Assembly: GCA_943788505.1 (NCBI GenBank) | Contig: CALSQR010000001.1 | Span: forward strand, 1,116,001 to 1,180,000 | DNA from: an uncultured bacterium | GTDB taxonomy: Bacteria > Bacteroidota > Rhodothermia > Rhodothermales > UBA10348 | DNA length: 64,000 nt | Reading direction: 5' to 3' | Shown: one piece after another, positions 25,966 through 36,055 of the stretch | Layout: each line of letters begins with the position of its first letter | Numbering within the stretch: position 1 is the stretch's first letter | The notes under the pieces: model-generated | The model's database searches: none | The model's input: the letters and a program-made list of their open reading frames with translations, nothing else | Told to the model about the DNA's origin: nothing | Program-made: the position numbers and the translations under genes

Positions 25966-27810
25966 ATGCGCCCTGAACTCGAAGAAAAACTGGCCCGAAT
26001 CCCGAGACGACCGGGTGTATACCAGCACAAGGATGTGGCTGGAAAGGTGCTCTATGTAGGTAAAGCGAAGAATCTGCGCTCGCGGGTAAACTCCTATTTC
26101 CAGGCTAGTCGAAATCTGGATGGGCGGCTTCAGATCATGGTGTCGAAAATCCACGATGTTGAAGTCATCGTGACGGATACAGAAGTTGAGGCCTTGCTAC
26201 TTGAAAATAACCTAATCAAGAGCCTCAAGCCGCGCTATAATATTCTTCTGCGCGACGACAAGACCTATCCGTTCATCTGTATTAAGAACGAGCACTTCCC
26301 ACGAGTATTTCCGACTCGTAAACCGATCAAGGACGGCTCTCGCTACTTCGGCCCATATACCGACGTTCGCAGCATGAATATCATGCTCGATACCATTCGC
26401 TCGATTTTCAGGTTACGTACGTGCTCCCTAAGACTGGCACCTGAACCGATCGCGGCTGGAAAATTCGAGGTTTGCCTCCAGTATCATATAAAGAAATGTG
26501 ACGCACCCTGCGTAAGTCTTCAGTCCGCAGACAGCTACGCTTCGACCATAAAGCAGGTCGAGCAATTACTGAATGGCAAGACGGAAGGCTTGATTCGCCT
26601 TCTCAAGGACGAAATGAATCGTCTTGCAGAAGCAATGGATTTCGAGGAAGCTGCCAAGTTCAGAGATCAAGTGGCCGCGCTCGAGAAGTATGCAGAACGA
26701 CAAAAAGTCGTCAGTGGGGACATGGCTGACCGCGATCTATTTGCTTTATCGGTTAATAGAGAGGCCAATACCGCATGCGGGGCAGTTTTCCAGATGCGTG
26801 ATGGGAAGATTGTTGGGCGTCGCCATATCTATTTGACTCGCATCGATGAAACGCCAGAAGATGAATTGATGCAGGCGGTGGTTGAGCGGTATTACTCTGA
26901 GTCAACCTTCTTCCCGGACGAGGTTCTCATGTCGGTTGATTGCTCAGATCCGGATTTGTTGACAGAGCTATTACGAGAACGAAGAGGCTCCAAGGTCACG
27001 CTTCACGTGCCCCAACGAGGCGACAAAGCTGGCCTATTAGGCATCGTAACAAAGAATGCAGACCTGATGCTGACTGAGCATCTCATTGCGCGACAGAGGC
27101 AGGAGGAAGGGCGAGTGCCTCATGCAGTCGAAAAATTGATGAAAGACTTGTCCCTTCCGCGCTTGCCCCGACGGATTGAGTGCTTCGATGTCTCGCATCT
27201 CAGTGGGACAGACGTAGTTGCCTCATGCGTAGTTTTTATCGATGGCCAACCCAAGAAAAGCGAATACCGAACCTTCAAGGTTAGAACCGTTGGTGGCGGC
27301 CACTCTGATGACTTCCAATCTATGCGTGAAGTTGTGGCACGGCGCTATGCGAAAATGGCCGAAGAAAACGGCCCTTGGCCAGACTTATTAGTCATCGATG
27401 GTGGAAAGGGGCAGTTGTCCAGCGCTGTTTTTGCCCTCGATGAAGTCGAAGCTTACGGCAAATTTCCCGTGGTAGGGCTTGCTAAAAGGCTTGAAGAGGT
27501 GTTTTTCCCTGGAGACACAGATGCTGTATTCATATCGAAAGACAGCGCCTCCCTGCAGTTACTTCAGCGGGCCCGAAATGAAGCCCATCGTTTTGCCGTC
27601 ACGTTTCAACGGAAACTGCGGACCAAATCGACCCTTAAAACCGAATTGGAAGAAATTGAGGGTATCGGTCCCAAAACCTCCCGCAAACTCCTGCGCTCTT
27701 TCGGATCGATCAAACGGATCAAAGAGGCGAGTGAAGTGCAGATTGCCGAAGAAATTGGGCCTCATGCTGCACGATTGGTCGTCATGTATTTTGCTACAGC
27801 CAACGAGTGA
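25966..27810 (+). CDS. uvrC: Excinuclease ABC subunit C
   Basis: The nucleotide-excision-repair nuclease that makes both incisions. The 614-residue protein has the N-terminal GIY-YIG domain (PGVYQHKD...VLYVGKAKNLRSRV), a UVR motif near residue 220 (MDFEEAAKFRDQV), the RNase H-like endonuclease domain (IECFDVSHLSG...VIDGGKGQL) and C-terminal helix-hairpin-helix repeats (IEGIGPKTSRKLL). The length and order are normal. It is divergent from nth across 180 bases. Confidence 0.95.
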   Translation: MRPELEEKLARIPRRPGVYQHKDVAGKVLYVGKAKNLRSRVNSYFQASRNLDGRLQIMVSKIHDVEVIVTDTEVEALLLENNLIKSLKPRYNILLRDDKTYPFICIKNEHFPRVFPTRKPIKDGSRYFGPYTDVRSMNIMLDTIRSIFRLRTCSLRLAPEPIAAGKFEVCLQYHIKKCDAPCVSLQSADSYASTIKQVEQLLNGKTEGLIRLLKDEMNRLAEAMDFEEAAKFRDQVAALEKYAERQKVVSGDMADRDLFALSVNREANTACGAVFQMRDGKIVGRRHIYLTRIDETPEDELMQAVVERYYSESTFFPDEVLMSVDCSDPDLLTELLRERRGSKVTLHVPQRGDKAGLLGIVTKNADLMLTEHLIARQRQEEGRVPHAVEKLMKDLSLPRLPRRIECFDVSHLSGTDVVASCVVFIDGQPKKSEYRTFKVRTVGGGHSDDFQSMREVVARRYAKMAEENGPWPDLLVIDGGKGQLSSAVFALDEVEAYGKFPVVGLAKRLEEVFFPGDTDAVFISKDSASLQLLQRARNEAHRFAVTFQRKLRTKSTLKTELEEIEGIGPKTSRKLLRSFGSIKRIKEASEVQIAEEIGPHAARLVVMYFATANE

Positions 27811-27930
27811 TTCTCCAGTAGCGGACTGGACCGATCGAATTGAATGCTCTCTCTCGCCTTGACCATTCGATTAGAATTGGTGATGTTGGTAACGAACGAA
27901 CTCCCAACTCCCTAAAATCTGGTCGTCTCT

Positions 27931-28329
27931 ATGAAACGCTTACTGTCGATTATCGCAGGTGTAGTTGTTGGTGGCATCGTAGTAGGAATCGTTGAGTCTG
28001 TTGGACATTTAATCTGGCCTCCACCTCCGGGACTGGACATTACGAACCCCGATGATCTTGCACGGCTCATGGAAAGCATCCCTGCGGGAGCACTTGTCTT
28101 TGTAGTTCTGGGCTGGACATTGGGTGCGATCGCTGGCGGATTCACGGCCGGTAAAATTTCCGAAGACCCAACCTACTTACCTAGCATCTTTGCTGGAGGC
28201 ATTCTCATGACTCTCGGTATCGTAACGCTCTTCATGATACCTCATCCTGTATGGATGTGGATAATGGGAATAGTGCTTCCTGTACCCTGCGCATGGTGGG
28301 GCGGACGGTGGGCTGGAGTCAAGGAATAA
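27931..28329 (+). CDS. Small integral membrane protein
   Basis: 132 residues with about four hydrophobic segments: residues 5-24, 52-75, 85-103 and 108-124. Small-residue (Gly/Ala/Val) packing motifs such as GVVVGGIVVGIVES and GAIAGGFTAGK are visible, and a WPPPPG turn follows helix 1. I do not recognise a named family. It is co-directional with uvrC (120 bases after it) and with the DUF2461 gene that follows, with no functional hint from either. Confidence 0.6.
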   Translation: MKRLLSIIAGVVVGGIVVGIVESVGHLIWPPPPGLDITNPDDLARLMESIPAGALVFVVLGWTLGAIAGGFTAGKISEDPTYLPSIFAGGILMTLGIVTLFMIPHPVWMWIMGIVLPVPCAWWGGRWAGVKE

Positions 28330-28434
28330 GGGTAACAATCGACGCTGGTAGACACTTATCTATTGTGGGGCTAGGGATTGGCCGACGTCCATCCCGGTCC
28401 GCACCATGTAATCTTTGGGTTCTACCTCCGGAAA

Positions 28435-29127
28435 ATGTCTAATCCCTATCTGACAAAGGATTTGTTCGCCTTCCAACGCGAATTGAAGCAGAACAATAAT
28501 CGTGAGTGGTTCGAGGAGAACAAATGGCGTTATGAGCGGCACCTGAAGGAACCGTTATTGGATCTGATTGCCGATTTCGCACCGCTTTTGGCTCAAATCA
28601 GTCCGCACTATTTGGCGATACCCAAGACGGTTGGCGGTTCTCTCTTCCGAATTTACCGAGACATTAGGTTTTCGAACAACAAGACTCCCTACAAGACGGC
28701 TGCTGGCGTTCATTTTCGCCACAACTTGGGAAAAGACGTGCATAGCCATAGCCCTGGGTACTATCTCCATATTGAACCAGGAAATGTGTTTCTGGCGCTG
28801 GGCATTTGGCATCCTGATTCTGCGACGTTGCGAGCCATCCGGTCACGGATGATAGAACAGCAGGACCTTTGGGAAGATGTCCGAGACCATCCTGACTTTA
28901 CCAAACGCTTCTTGCTTCAAGGCACCTCGCTAAAGCGTGCACCAAAAGGAGTCGATCCTGAGCACCCTTTGATAGAGGACTTGAAGCGCAAAGACTTTAT
29001 AGCCGTTTCACCTGCATCAGAGGACGACGCATTGCGCCCAGATTTACTTCCCTGGATGGCATCGGTTTGGGAACAGGGAACACCACTCATGCGCTTCCTC
29101 ACGGGTGCACTCGAACAACCCTTTTAA
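28435..29127 (+). CDS. DUF2461 (TIGR02453) family protein
   Basis: A 230-residue cytoplasmic protein of unknown function. Hallmarks are FQRELKQNNNREWFEENK near the N-terminus, FRIYRDIRFSNNKTPYKTAA and the GYYLHIEPG segment. The ATG at 28435 (MSNPYLTKD) fits family N-termini; a TTG-initiated form from 28378 adds 19 poorly conserved residues. Family members are widespread in Bacteroidetes with no established activity. Confidence 0.85.
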   Translation: MSNPYLTKDLFAFQRELKQNNNREWFEENKWRYERHLKEPLLDLIADFAPLLAQISPHYLAIPKTVGGSLFRIYRDIRFSNNKTPYKTAAGVHFRHNLGKDVHSHSPGYYLHIEPGNVFLALGIWHPDSATLRAIRSRMIEQQDLWEDVRDHPDFTKRFLLQGTSLKRAPKGVDPEHPLIEDLKRKDFIAVSPASEDDALRPDLLPWMASVWEQGTPLMRFLTGALEQPF

Positions 29128-29202
29128 ACGCACCGGCCCATCGAAGACAGGCCTAGGGCGCGACCATTTTAATACCCTTCAACTTATCTATTTACAACCT
29201 TT

Positions 29203-29682
29203 ATGAGCAACGCTGTAGACATGCCCGAAGTTGGTGATAAAGCCCCTGATTTTTCGGGGATAACTCAGGACGGCTCAACTGTCTCTCTCTCAGATTTCGA
29301 TGGCAAGAAAGTCGTCCTTTACTTCTATCCGAGGGACAACACACCCGGATGTACGAAGCAAGCCTGCAACCTGCGTGATAACTATTCCGACTTGGGCAAC
29401 CATGGAATCTCCATTGTCGGAGTGTCAGATGACCCCGTCAACAAACATGCAGGCTTCGCGGACAAGTATGACCTCCCTTTCCCTCTAATCGCTGACACTG
29501 AACGAAGTGTAATGGTGGCATACGGCGCATATGGGCCTAAAAACATGTATGGCCGCATTTTTCAGGGCACCAAACGCACCACCTTTCTTATTGACGAGCA
29601 AGGAGTGATTGTGAAGGTCATTAAGAAACCTAAGACCGGAGACCACGCTGCAGAGATTATCAAGGGATTCGGGCTAAGCTAG
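29203..29682 (+). CDS. bcp: Thioredoxin-dependent thiol peroxidase (BCP-type peroxiredoxin)
   Basis: Reduces hydrogen and organic peroxides in the cytoplasm. The 159-residue protein has the peroxidatic cysteine in DNTPGCTKQAC, with the second cysteine five residues on, as in the two-cysteine BCP class. FYPRDNTPGCT is the PrxQ/BCP active-site signature, and RTTFLIDEQG is the usual C-terminal strand. Its 3' flank is the dnaA upstream region. Confidence 0.94.
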   Translation: MSNAVDMPEVGDKAPDFSGITQDGSTVSLSDFDGKKVVLYFYPRDNTPGCTKQACNLRDNYSDLGNHGISIVGVSDDPVNKHAGFADKYDLPFPLIADTERSVMVAYGAYGPKNMYGRIFQGTKRTTFLIDEQGVIVKVIKKPKTGDHAAEIIKGFGLS

Positions 29683-29779
29683 TAATCAGTTCAATGGGAA
29701 TTTTTGGGAATCGCCTCTGAGGACGCCTCAGGGCGCACCCAAAACCGGGATGGGAAAATCAAGGATAAACTGCCTGTTT

Positions 29780-29824
29780 TTTTCAACATTCGGGGTGTTG
29801 ATAAGAAGTGGGCGGAGTGGATAA
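29780..29824. promoter_or_regulatory. DnaA-box-like sites upstream of dnaA
   Basis: On the minus strand TTATCCACT (29816-29824, 8/9 to TTATCCACA) and TTATCAACA (29796-29804, 8/9 to TTATNCACA), spaced 20 bases apart. On the plus strand TTTTCAACA (29780-29788). These suggest DnaA autoregulation or a replication-origin element; neither is shown. Confidence 0.45.
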
Positions 29825-29922
29825 ATACGACTCGATTCGGCTTGCCCGGCGGGGTGTTCTCTGCCTACAATGGTGTCAGAAGAAAATATCCCATCCACCC
29901 GTTTTCGTACCGTATCTGATTG

Positions 29923-31446
29923 ATGGCTACACCATCTGAATTTTTGTGGCAAAGAAGCAAGGAAAAGCTGGCGAAGGACATCCCCACCCAACAGTTTCAG
30001 ACTTGGATTCACCCCGTTGACTTCGTTTCCTCTTCAGCAGCAGGAAATGGTATTCATGTCACCCTTTCGGTGCCATCTGAATTTCATCGTGATTGGATCG
30101 ATCGTGAGTTTAGTGACCTTCTTCTCGATGCTCTCTCCTCCGAATTGAACGAACACGTTTCCTTCTCTTTCATTACGCGAGCCGATGTTGCAGATGAAGT
30201 AGAGGTCGTGTCCGCGCAAGCATCATCGGCGAGACATCAGGCTTCAGAAAAGGTTGGTTCAGAGTCCTCAACTAAGAATCCTGCTCCTCGGCGTACGAAC
30301 AGACAGGGACATTCCTCTGCGTCAGCCCCGAGAAGCAATAAGTCACAGGCTGGAAAAGACGCTACTCCATTCGCCTTTCGTCCAGAAACGATTCCCGGTG
30401 CTCTGCCCCGAACACTAAATCCTCGCTATACGCTGGATACGTTCATCGAAGCAGATTGCAACCGGTTGGCCCGAAGTGCAGGTGTCGCGGTTGCCAAGCG
30501 GCCCGGAGCGACTAGCTTTAATCCGTTTCTGATCTATGGAAAGGTAGGTCTGGGTAAAACTCATCTTGCCCATGCCATCGGAAATGAGATTCTGGCGCAC
30601 CAGCCACGCGCTCAGGTATTGTATCTGACTAGCGAGGCGTTCACAAACTATTTTGTGTATGCCATCCAGAATAATACGTTGGGTGAATTCACTCATGCGT
30701 TTCGGCAAATTGATGTCCTGATTGTTGATGACATCCAATTTTTTGGTGGAAAGGAAAAAACGCAAGAGCAATTTTTTCACCTTTTCAATGAGCTGCATCA
30801 AGGTGGTAAACAAATCATTTTGTGTGCGGACCGCAGTCCAGCCGAAATAGCAGGAATAGAGGAGCGCCTCCTTTCTCGTTTTCGTTGGGGTCTGTCAGCC
30901 GATGTTCAGCCACCTGACCTGGAAACCAGAACGGCCATCTTGCGCCGCCATGCGCTCGAAAGCGGATTGGACCTCTCTGGAGAAGTGATTGACTATATCG
31001 CTTACAACGTGAAGGACAACATCCGGCTTCTTGAGGGTGCCTTCAATAAGCTTCTCGCTATGCAGCAGGTCACCCGCCGCGTGATCGATCTGAACTTTGT
31101 TCAGGAAGCGTTGCAGGATCTGATCGACAACAGAACGCGCAAAAGCATTTCAGCGTCTCAGATCAGAGATATCGTGGCGGAATACTTTACCATGGATCCC
31201 GATCTACTGATCGGCAAGAGCCGGAAACGCCCGATCGTTGATGCACGCCAGGTTGCTATGCACTTCTGTAAGCAGATGACACAGCATTCTCTGGAGGCCA
31301 TCGGTCGTCGTTTCGGAGGCAGGGATCACTCTACCGTGATTCATGCTTGCAAGGCAATCCAGGCCCGCATCGACACTGAACCTCGGTTTGTTGAGGATCT
31401 TGGTCGAATCGAACAGCTTTTGAAAAACCGGGTCCTCCATTCGTAG
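29923..31446 (+). CDS. dnaA: Chromosomal replication initiator protein DnaA
   Basis: An AAA+ ATPase that melts the replication origin. The 507-residue protein has domain I (SEFLWQRSKEKLAKDIPTQQ), a variable low-complexity linker (about 95-150), and an AAA+ core with Walker A KVGLGKTHL and Walker B LIVDDIQFF. The C-terminal DNA-binding signature is GRRFGGRDHSTVIHACKAI. The base before GLGKT is unusual: GKVGLGKT where GGVGLGKT is common. The ATG at 29923 is preferred over the TTG directly before it. dnaN and recF are not adjacent. Confidence 0.95.
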   Translation: MATPSEFLWQRSKEKLAKDIPTQQFQTWIHPVDFVSSSAAGNGIHVTLSVPSEFHRDWIDREFSDLLLDALSSELNEHVSFSFITRADVADEVEVVSAQASSARHQASEKVGSESSTKNPAPRRTNRQGHSSASAPRSNKSQAGKDATPFAFRPETIPGALPRTLNPRYTLDTFIEADCNRLARSAGVAVAKRPGATSFNPFLIYGKVGLGKTHLAHAIGNEILAHQPRAQVLYLTSEAFTNYFVYAIQNNTLGEFTHAFRQIDVLIVDDIQFFGGKEKTQEQFFHLFNELHQGGKQIILCADRSPAEIAGIEERLLSRFRWGLSADVQPPDLETRTAILRRHALESGLDLSGEVIDYIAYNVKDNIRLLEGAFNKLLAMQQVTRRVIDLNFVQEALQDLIDNRTRKSISASQIRDIVAEYFTMDPDLLIGKSRKRPIVDARQVAMHFCKQMTQHSLEAIGRRFGGRDHSTVIHACKAIQARIDTEPRFVEDLGRIEQLLKNRVLHS

Positions 31447-31498
31447 TCATGTTGGGCTGCGATAAAGGATGTATACCCCCCATCCCGGAAGCACATCA

Positions 31499-31885
31499 AT
31501 GAGTGAATCCAAACCTGTTCTATGCTCCATCGGTTGGTTTGACCTAACGGTGGACGATGCTCCGGCAATTCGTGATTTCTACTCTAACGTGGTAGGCTGG
31601 ACGGCTTCCCCGTTAAGCATGGGAGACTATGACGATTTCGTCATGGCGTCTCCGGCCGATGGCACCCTGGTTTCAGGGGTATGTCACGCCAGAGGACCTA
31701 ACGCTGACCTGCCAGCTCAATGGATTCTCTATGTCAACATTGAGGACATTGAAGCCTCAAGGGCGGCGTGTACAAAAATGGGTGGAGAGCTTCTCACTCC
31801 AGTTAAGATTGCTGCCGGGCATGGGTCCTACTGTGTAATCAAGGATCCTGCCGGAGCTGTTATGGCGCTCTTTCAGCCAGAATAA
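31499..31885 (+). CDS. VOC-family (glyoxalase-like) protein
   Basis: A 128-residue protein with two beta-alpha-beta-beta-beta repeats of the vicinal-oxygen-chelate fold: IGWFDLTVDDAPAIRDFYSNVVGW at the start and the second repeat from WILYVNIEDIEAS to VIKDPAGAVMALFQP. The C-terminal DPAGAVMALF pattern is typical. The substrate cannot be inferred. The ATG at 31499 follows dnaA by 52 bases and may be in the same transcript. Confidence 0.82.
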   Translation: MSESKPVLCSIGWFDLTVDDAPAIRDFYSNVVGWTASPLSMGDYDDFVMASPADGTLVSGVCHARGPNADLPAQWILYVNIEDIEASRAACTKMGGELLTPVKIAAGHGSYCVIKDPAGAVMALFQPE

Positions 31886-31973
31886 TCTGATTGGGGCCTG
31901 ATTTTCTCCCGCGCATGTGGCTAAGTCATCAGTCCAAAAAGAACGGCCCGCAATCCATTCGTACTGACAGCAT

Positions 31974-32831
31974 CTATTGGACTCGATGGACGCGTATCGC
32001 TGAATCAGTAAACTCGGTAGGCCGAACCGAATCGTCACCTGAGATTCCCACTTCTGCATCAAATTGCATTTCGCCATTGTCTACGAATTCCACGATGGCA
32101 TAGAGCGCCATGCCTTTTAGTGGCCCCGAGGTAAATGCATCTAGATCAAGTTTCATTGGTCTCACACTATCATCGAGCTGCCATCGGATTCCGTCGATTT
32201 TCAGACTCTCCCCCCCGATAGCAACCTGCCAGATAACCTCACTGTCTGGCATGAACTGGAAAAATTGCTCCGAACCGGATGAGTCCGTCCCGGTCCACTC
32301 CCCAATTATGGAGGACGGAGCCACCTCAACCAAGTCAATAAGCCGCTCATAATCTCCATCCTGCGTGGATCGGAGAGCTGAAGTAATCAGCGGAAAAAGA
32401 GAGCGCCAATACCACGTTGTGCCTTCAAACACAGTGGTCACATGCAACTCGGTTCCATTTTCAACAGGGGTCAACAGCATTCGCAGTTCACCGTCGAACA
32501 TAGACCCATCCATTGAAAGGCGAAATTCCTTTCCAAAATCGTACGTCAGTTTCTCCTGGTCGACGACTAACGTGTCCTTGCCACTTAGCATTCGAAGTCG
32601 AGAACGGCTGCCAACGTTTTCATCTCGTTGGAGCAGGGGATCAATCGAAACGAAACCTGTCATCCATAGCGAAAGCCTATCAGCGTCGGTCAATACGTGA
32701 AAAAGCGTGGCGGCATCTCTTGTCGTTTGCACGGTAGTTTGGACGCTAACCTTCGGCTTCAATAGTCCGAGAGAGAGGAAAGCTAGAAATGCGATAGCAA
32801 TAACAACCGCTACTATCCTAATGGTGCGCAT
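31974..32831 (-). CDS. Membrane-anchored SRPBCC protein with a C-terminal lipocalin-like domain
   Basis: 285 residues. An N-terminal hydrophobic segment (about 5-24) serves as signal or anchor. Residues about 30-165 resemble SRPBCC/polyketide-cyclase hydrophobic-ligand folds (TTRDAATLFHVLTDADRLSLWMTG). The C-terminal about 110 residues begin IIGEWTGTDSSG and end in a run like the TIGR03067 lipocalin-type domain (MQFDAEVGISGDDSVRPTEF). The fusion suggests a periplasmic lipid- or ligand-binding protein. No known name. Confidence 0.6.
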   Translation of the reverse strand: MRTIRIVAVVIAIAFLAFLSLGLLKPKVSVQTTVQTTRDAATLFHVLTDADRLSLWMTGFVSIDPLLQRDENVGSRSRLRMLSGKDTLVVDQEKLTYDFGKEFRLSMDGSMFDGELRMLLTPVENGTELHVTTVFEGTTWYWRSLFPLITSALRSTQDGDYERLIDLVEVAPSSIIGEWTGTDSSGSEQFFQFMPDSEVIWQVAIGGESLKIDGIRWQLDDSVRPMKLDLDAFTSGPLKGMALYAIVEFVDNGEMQFDAEVGISGDDSVRPTEFTDSAIRVHRVQ

Positions 32832-32886
32832 GAATAGATCGGATTATTGAAAAAAGAACCACAAAATGCATGATCAAACCTAGTGA

Positions 32887-34050
<1,164 letters not shown>

Positions 34051-34070
34051 GCGGATCCGGCTGATTTCAC

Positions 34071-34250
34071 TTTTCAACACCTTATCCACCTCCCCGCGGA
34101 TTACTGTTTTTGGACCATTTTTGCACCCAAAAACAACATCTATAAATTAACACTGATGCAAACCTATATTTTACAGGTACTTGTACAAATTACCCATTAC
34201 TTGTACTTCACATAATCTTCCGGAAACTGACGTTGTCAGCGTTTTCCACA
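34071..34250. promoter_or_regulatory. AT-rich convergent spacer with DnaA-box-like sites
   Basis: Holds TTTTCAACA (34071-34079), TTATCCACC (34082-34090) and TTTTCCACA (34242-34250, in the tag 3' end), around an AT-rich core at about 34100-34220. The boxes differ by one or two bases from TTATCCACA. It may be an origin element or DnaA titration site. Uncertain. Confidence 0.35.
34178..34206. repeat. Direct repeat TACTTGTAC, 20-bp spacing
   Basis: Copies at 34178-34186 and 34198-34206, exactly 20 bases apart (about two helical turns). Each copy holds GTAC half-palindromes. Located in the AT-rich spacer between mreB and tag. It could bind a dimeric protein. Confidence 0.6.
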
Positions 34251-34856
34251 CTTGATTAACAAACGACCTGCGTCCTCAATAGGTGCTTTTTTGCTCCGGA
34301 AGCAGGAAAGCAGGTGATCATCTACCATTCCGGTCGCTTGCATGAACGCATAAATGATCGTGGGGCCTACAAATCGAAAGCCACGTTTTTTTAGGTCTTT
34401 CGAAATCCGCACAGACAGGGGGGTTTGCGTAGGTATTTCTTGCATGGTTTGCGGATTGTTTTCAATGGGCGTCCCCTCGCTGAACGACCAGAAATAGTCA
34501 GAAAAGGATCCGAATGACCGCTGAACTTCTACCAATGCTCGGGCATTGGAAACGGTAGATGATATTTTAAGACGATTTCTAACGATCCCGGAATCTTTCA
34601 TCAAAGCAGCCTGCTCGTCCTCTGACATCGAGGCGACTTGCTGGGGGTCAAAACCTCTAAATGCCCTTCGATACCCTTCCCGTTTCCGTAGTATCGTGAT
34701 CCAAGAGAGCCCGGCTTGAGCACCCTCTAGCGTCAGCATCTCGAACAATTTTTGATCATCCCGAACAGGGACGCCCCATTCTTCATCGTGATAGGCAACG
34801 TACAATGGATCGGCACCACACCAGGCACATCGGGGTAGTTCAGCAGCGTCTTGCAT
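34236..34856 (-). CDS. tag: DNA-3-methyladenine glycosylase I
   Basis: Removes 3-methyladenine from DNA. The 206-residue protein starts with RCAWCGADPLYVAYHDEEWG, which holds the two N-terminal zinc cysteines, and continues with LEGAQAGLSWITILRKREGYRRAF and NRLKISSTVSNA. These are invariant features of Tag. The C-terminal zinc ligands H and C (DDHLLSCF) are present. Encoded on the minus strand, convergent with mreB. Confidence 0.94.
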   Translation of the reverse strand: MQDAAELPRCAWCGADPLYVAYHDEEWGVPVRDDQKLFEMLTLEGAQAGLSWITILRKREGYRRAFRGFDPQQVASMSEDEQAALMKDSGIVRNRLKISSTVSNARALVEVQRSFGSFSDYFWSFSEGTPIENNPQTMQEIPTQTPLSVRISKDLKKRGFRFVGPTIIYAFMQATGMVDDHLLSCFRSKKAPIEDAGRLLIKCGKR

Positions 34857-34963
34857 AGATGCAGGGAAAGAAAATGGAGGGAAAGAAAGATGCGATTAAA
34901 ACGTTGGGCAACGGGCTAAATGACCTGTAGCAAATGATACGCTGAGACGATGCCAGCCCTATG

Positions 34964-35905
34964 TCACATCGTAGACCGCTGGAAGAATGCGCCAGCGTTG
35001 CGGTCCCAAAACCACCAGTTTCCAGGTTCCAGAAGTACACCCCCCACCCACCGTTCTCTGATTGGCTTGCCCCATTCTTGATCCAATGTAAGACGCTGAT
35101 ATCCACTAGTAGTCAGCTCTATGCGTGCCGTTTGCGGTTTATCCTCTCCAGTGATCGAGAGTAATGCCTCATCGCCCTGAGCTATCTCATTCAGAAGTGC
35201 CATGAAGGAGCTATCTCCTAAGAATGCCGCCTCTTCCATTGCCGACGCCTCCCGGAATAACTGACCGAACGAAAGTGGGCCACCACGTAATCGGTTAAGG
35301 ACAAACGTTTCGATCCGGTCAAGTCCACTTTGCATGTCTGGGTACAATTCAATCCATCGATCTATAGTGGCCTTAGCGAAGGGCATTTCGATATCTCTCA
35401 TTGCTGCAAGCACGCAAGGATCAGGCGCTCTGAATGCATGCCACAATCGACTAGCCGTTTCCCTCATTGAAGGGTTGAGAGATTGCCGCTTAGGCCAAAG
35501 AGCCTGTAGAGCATCTGCATCATGCTCGGTCACGAATTCCTCTTCGCAAATCCACGTGACGCTGGCCATCTCAGGCAGCATGGAGATTACTTGCCAGAAT
35601 TGCAGCTGATCATACAGATCGTGCTCAAACCAGAGTACAATTTCTCGGTTGGTGACGGCATCCATTAATTGACGATCTCGATGTAGAAATCGATCCAATA
35701 CGTCTGCTTCCTCTTGCCATCCTTTCGAAGAGATAAACGCCGCCCGAATCGCTCGAAGCGATTCGTTATCATCCGTCCAAGGCACTGGGCCATCGTGCAG
35801 AACATCATCCCACGTGATGATATCAGCCGGAACGCCTGCTTCTTCCAGAGCGCGCCGAGCAGCGTCTCCATTTGTTACTATGAGCGGGCGCTCTGACTGT
35901 AGCAT
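34964..35905 (-). CDS. DUF1835 family protein
   Basis: 313 residues from the ATG at 35905 (MLQSERPLIVTNGDAA), matching the HVTNGD-type N-terminus of DUF1835; an upstream ATG at 35977 would add 24 residues. Conserved acidic/aromatic segments follow: ITWDDVLHDGPVPW, LWFEHDLYDQLQFWQVI and a C-terminal region (LDRIETFVLNRL...LTLDQEWGKPIRERW). The function is unknown. Divergent from the sugar dehydrogenase gene at 36056. Confidence 0.82.
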   Translation of the reverse strand: MLQSERPLIVTNGDAARRALEEAGVPADIITWDDVLHDGPVPWTDDNESLRAIRAAFISSKGWQEEADVLDRFLHRDRQLMDAVTNREIVLWFEHDLYDQLQFWQVISMLPEMASVTWICEEEFVTEHDADALQALWPKRQSLNPSMRETASRLWHAFRAPDPCVLAAMRDIEMPFAKATIDRWIELYPDMQSGLDRIETFVLNRLRGGPLSFGQLFREASAMEEAAFLGDSSFMALLNEIAQGDEALLSITGEDKPQTARIELTTSGYQRLTLDQEWGKPIRERWVGGVLLEPGNWWFWDRNAGAFFQRSTM

Positions 35906-36055
35906 GGTAAGTATTTCAACAGATTCATTGTAGGGTTGTGACGCCCTCAACTGCTCAGTGTTGCGTAGAGAATCCATTCCACATAGCTTGCCCCGAGCGG
36001 AGGGTTCGATGTCCTCTCACAAATCTCGTCTTCGACCATCAATCTGCATCGTCCT

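Noticed and set aside
25786-26154. N-terminal extension of the nth reading frame
   Set aside because: It is antisense to the first 60 codons of uvrC and its residues do not match endonuclease III; the ATG at 25785 gives a normal protein.
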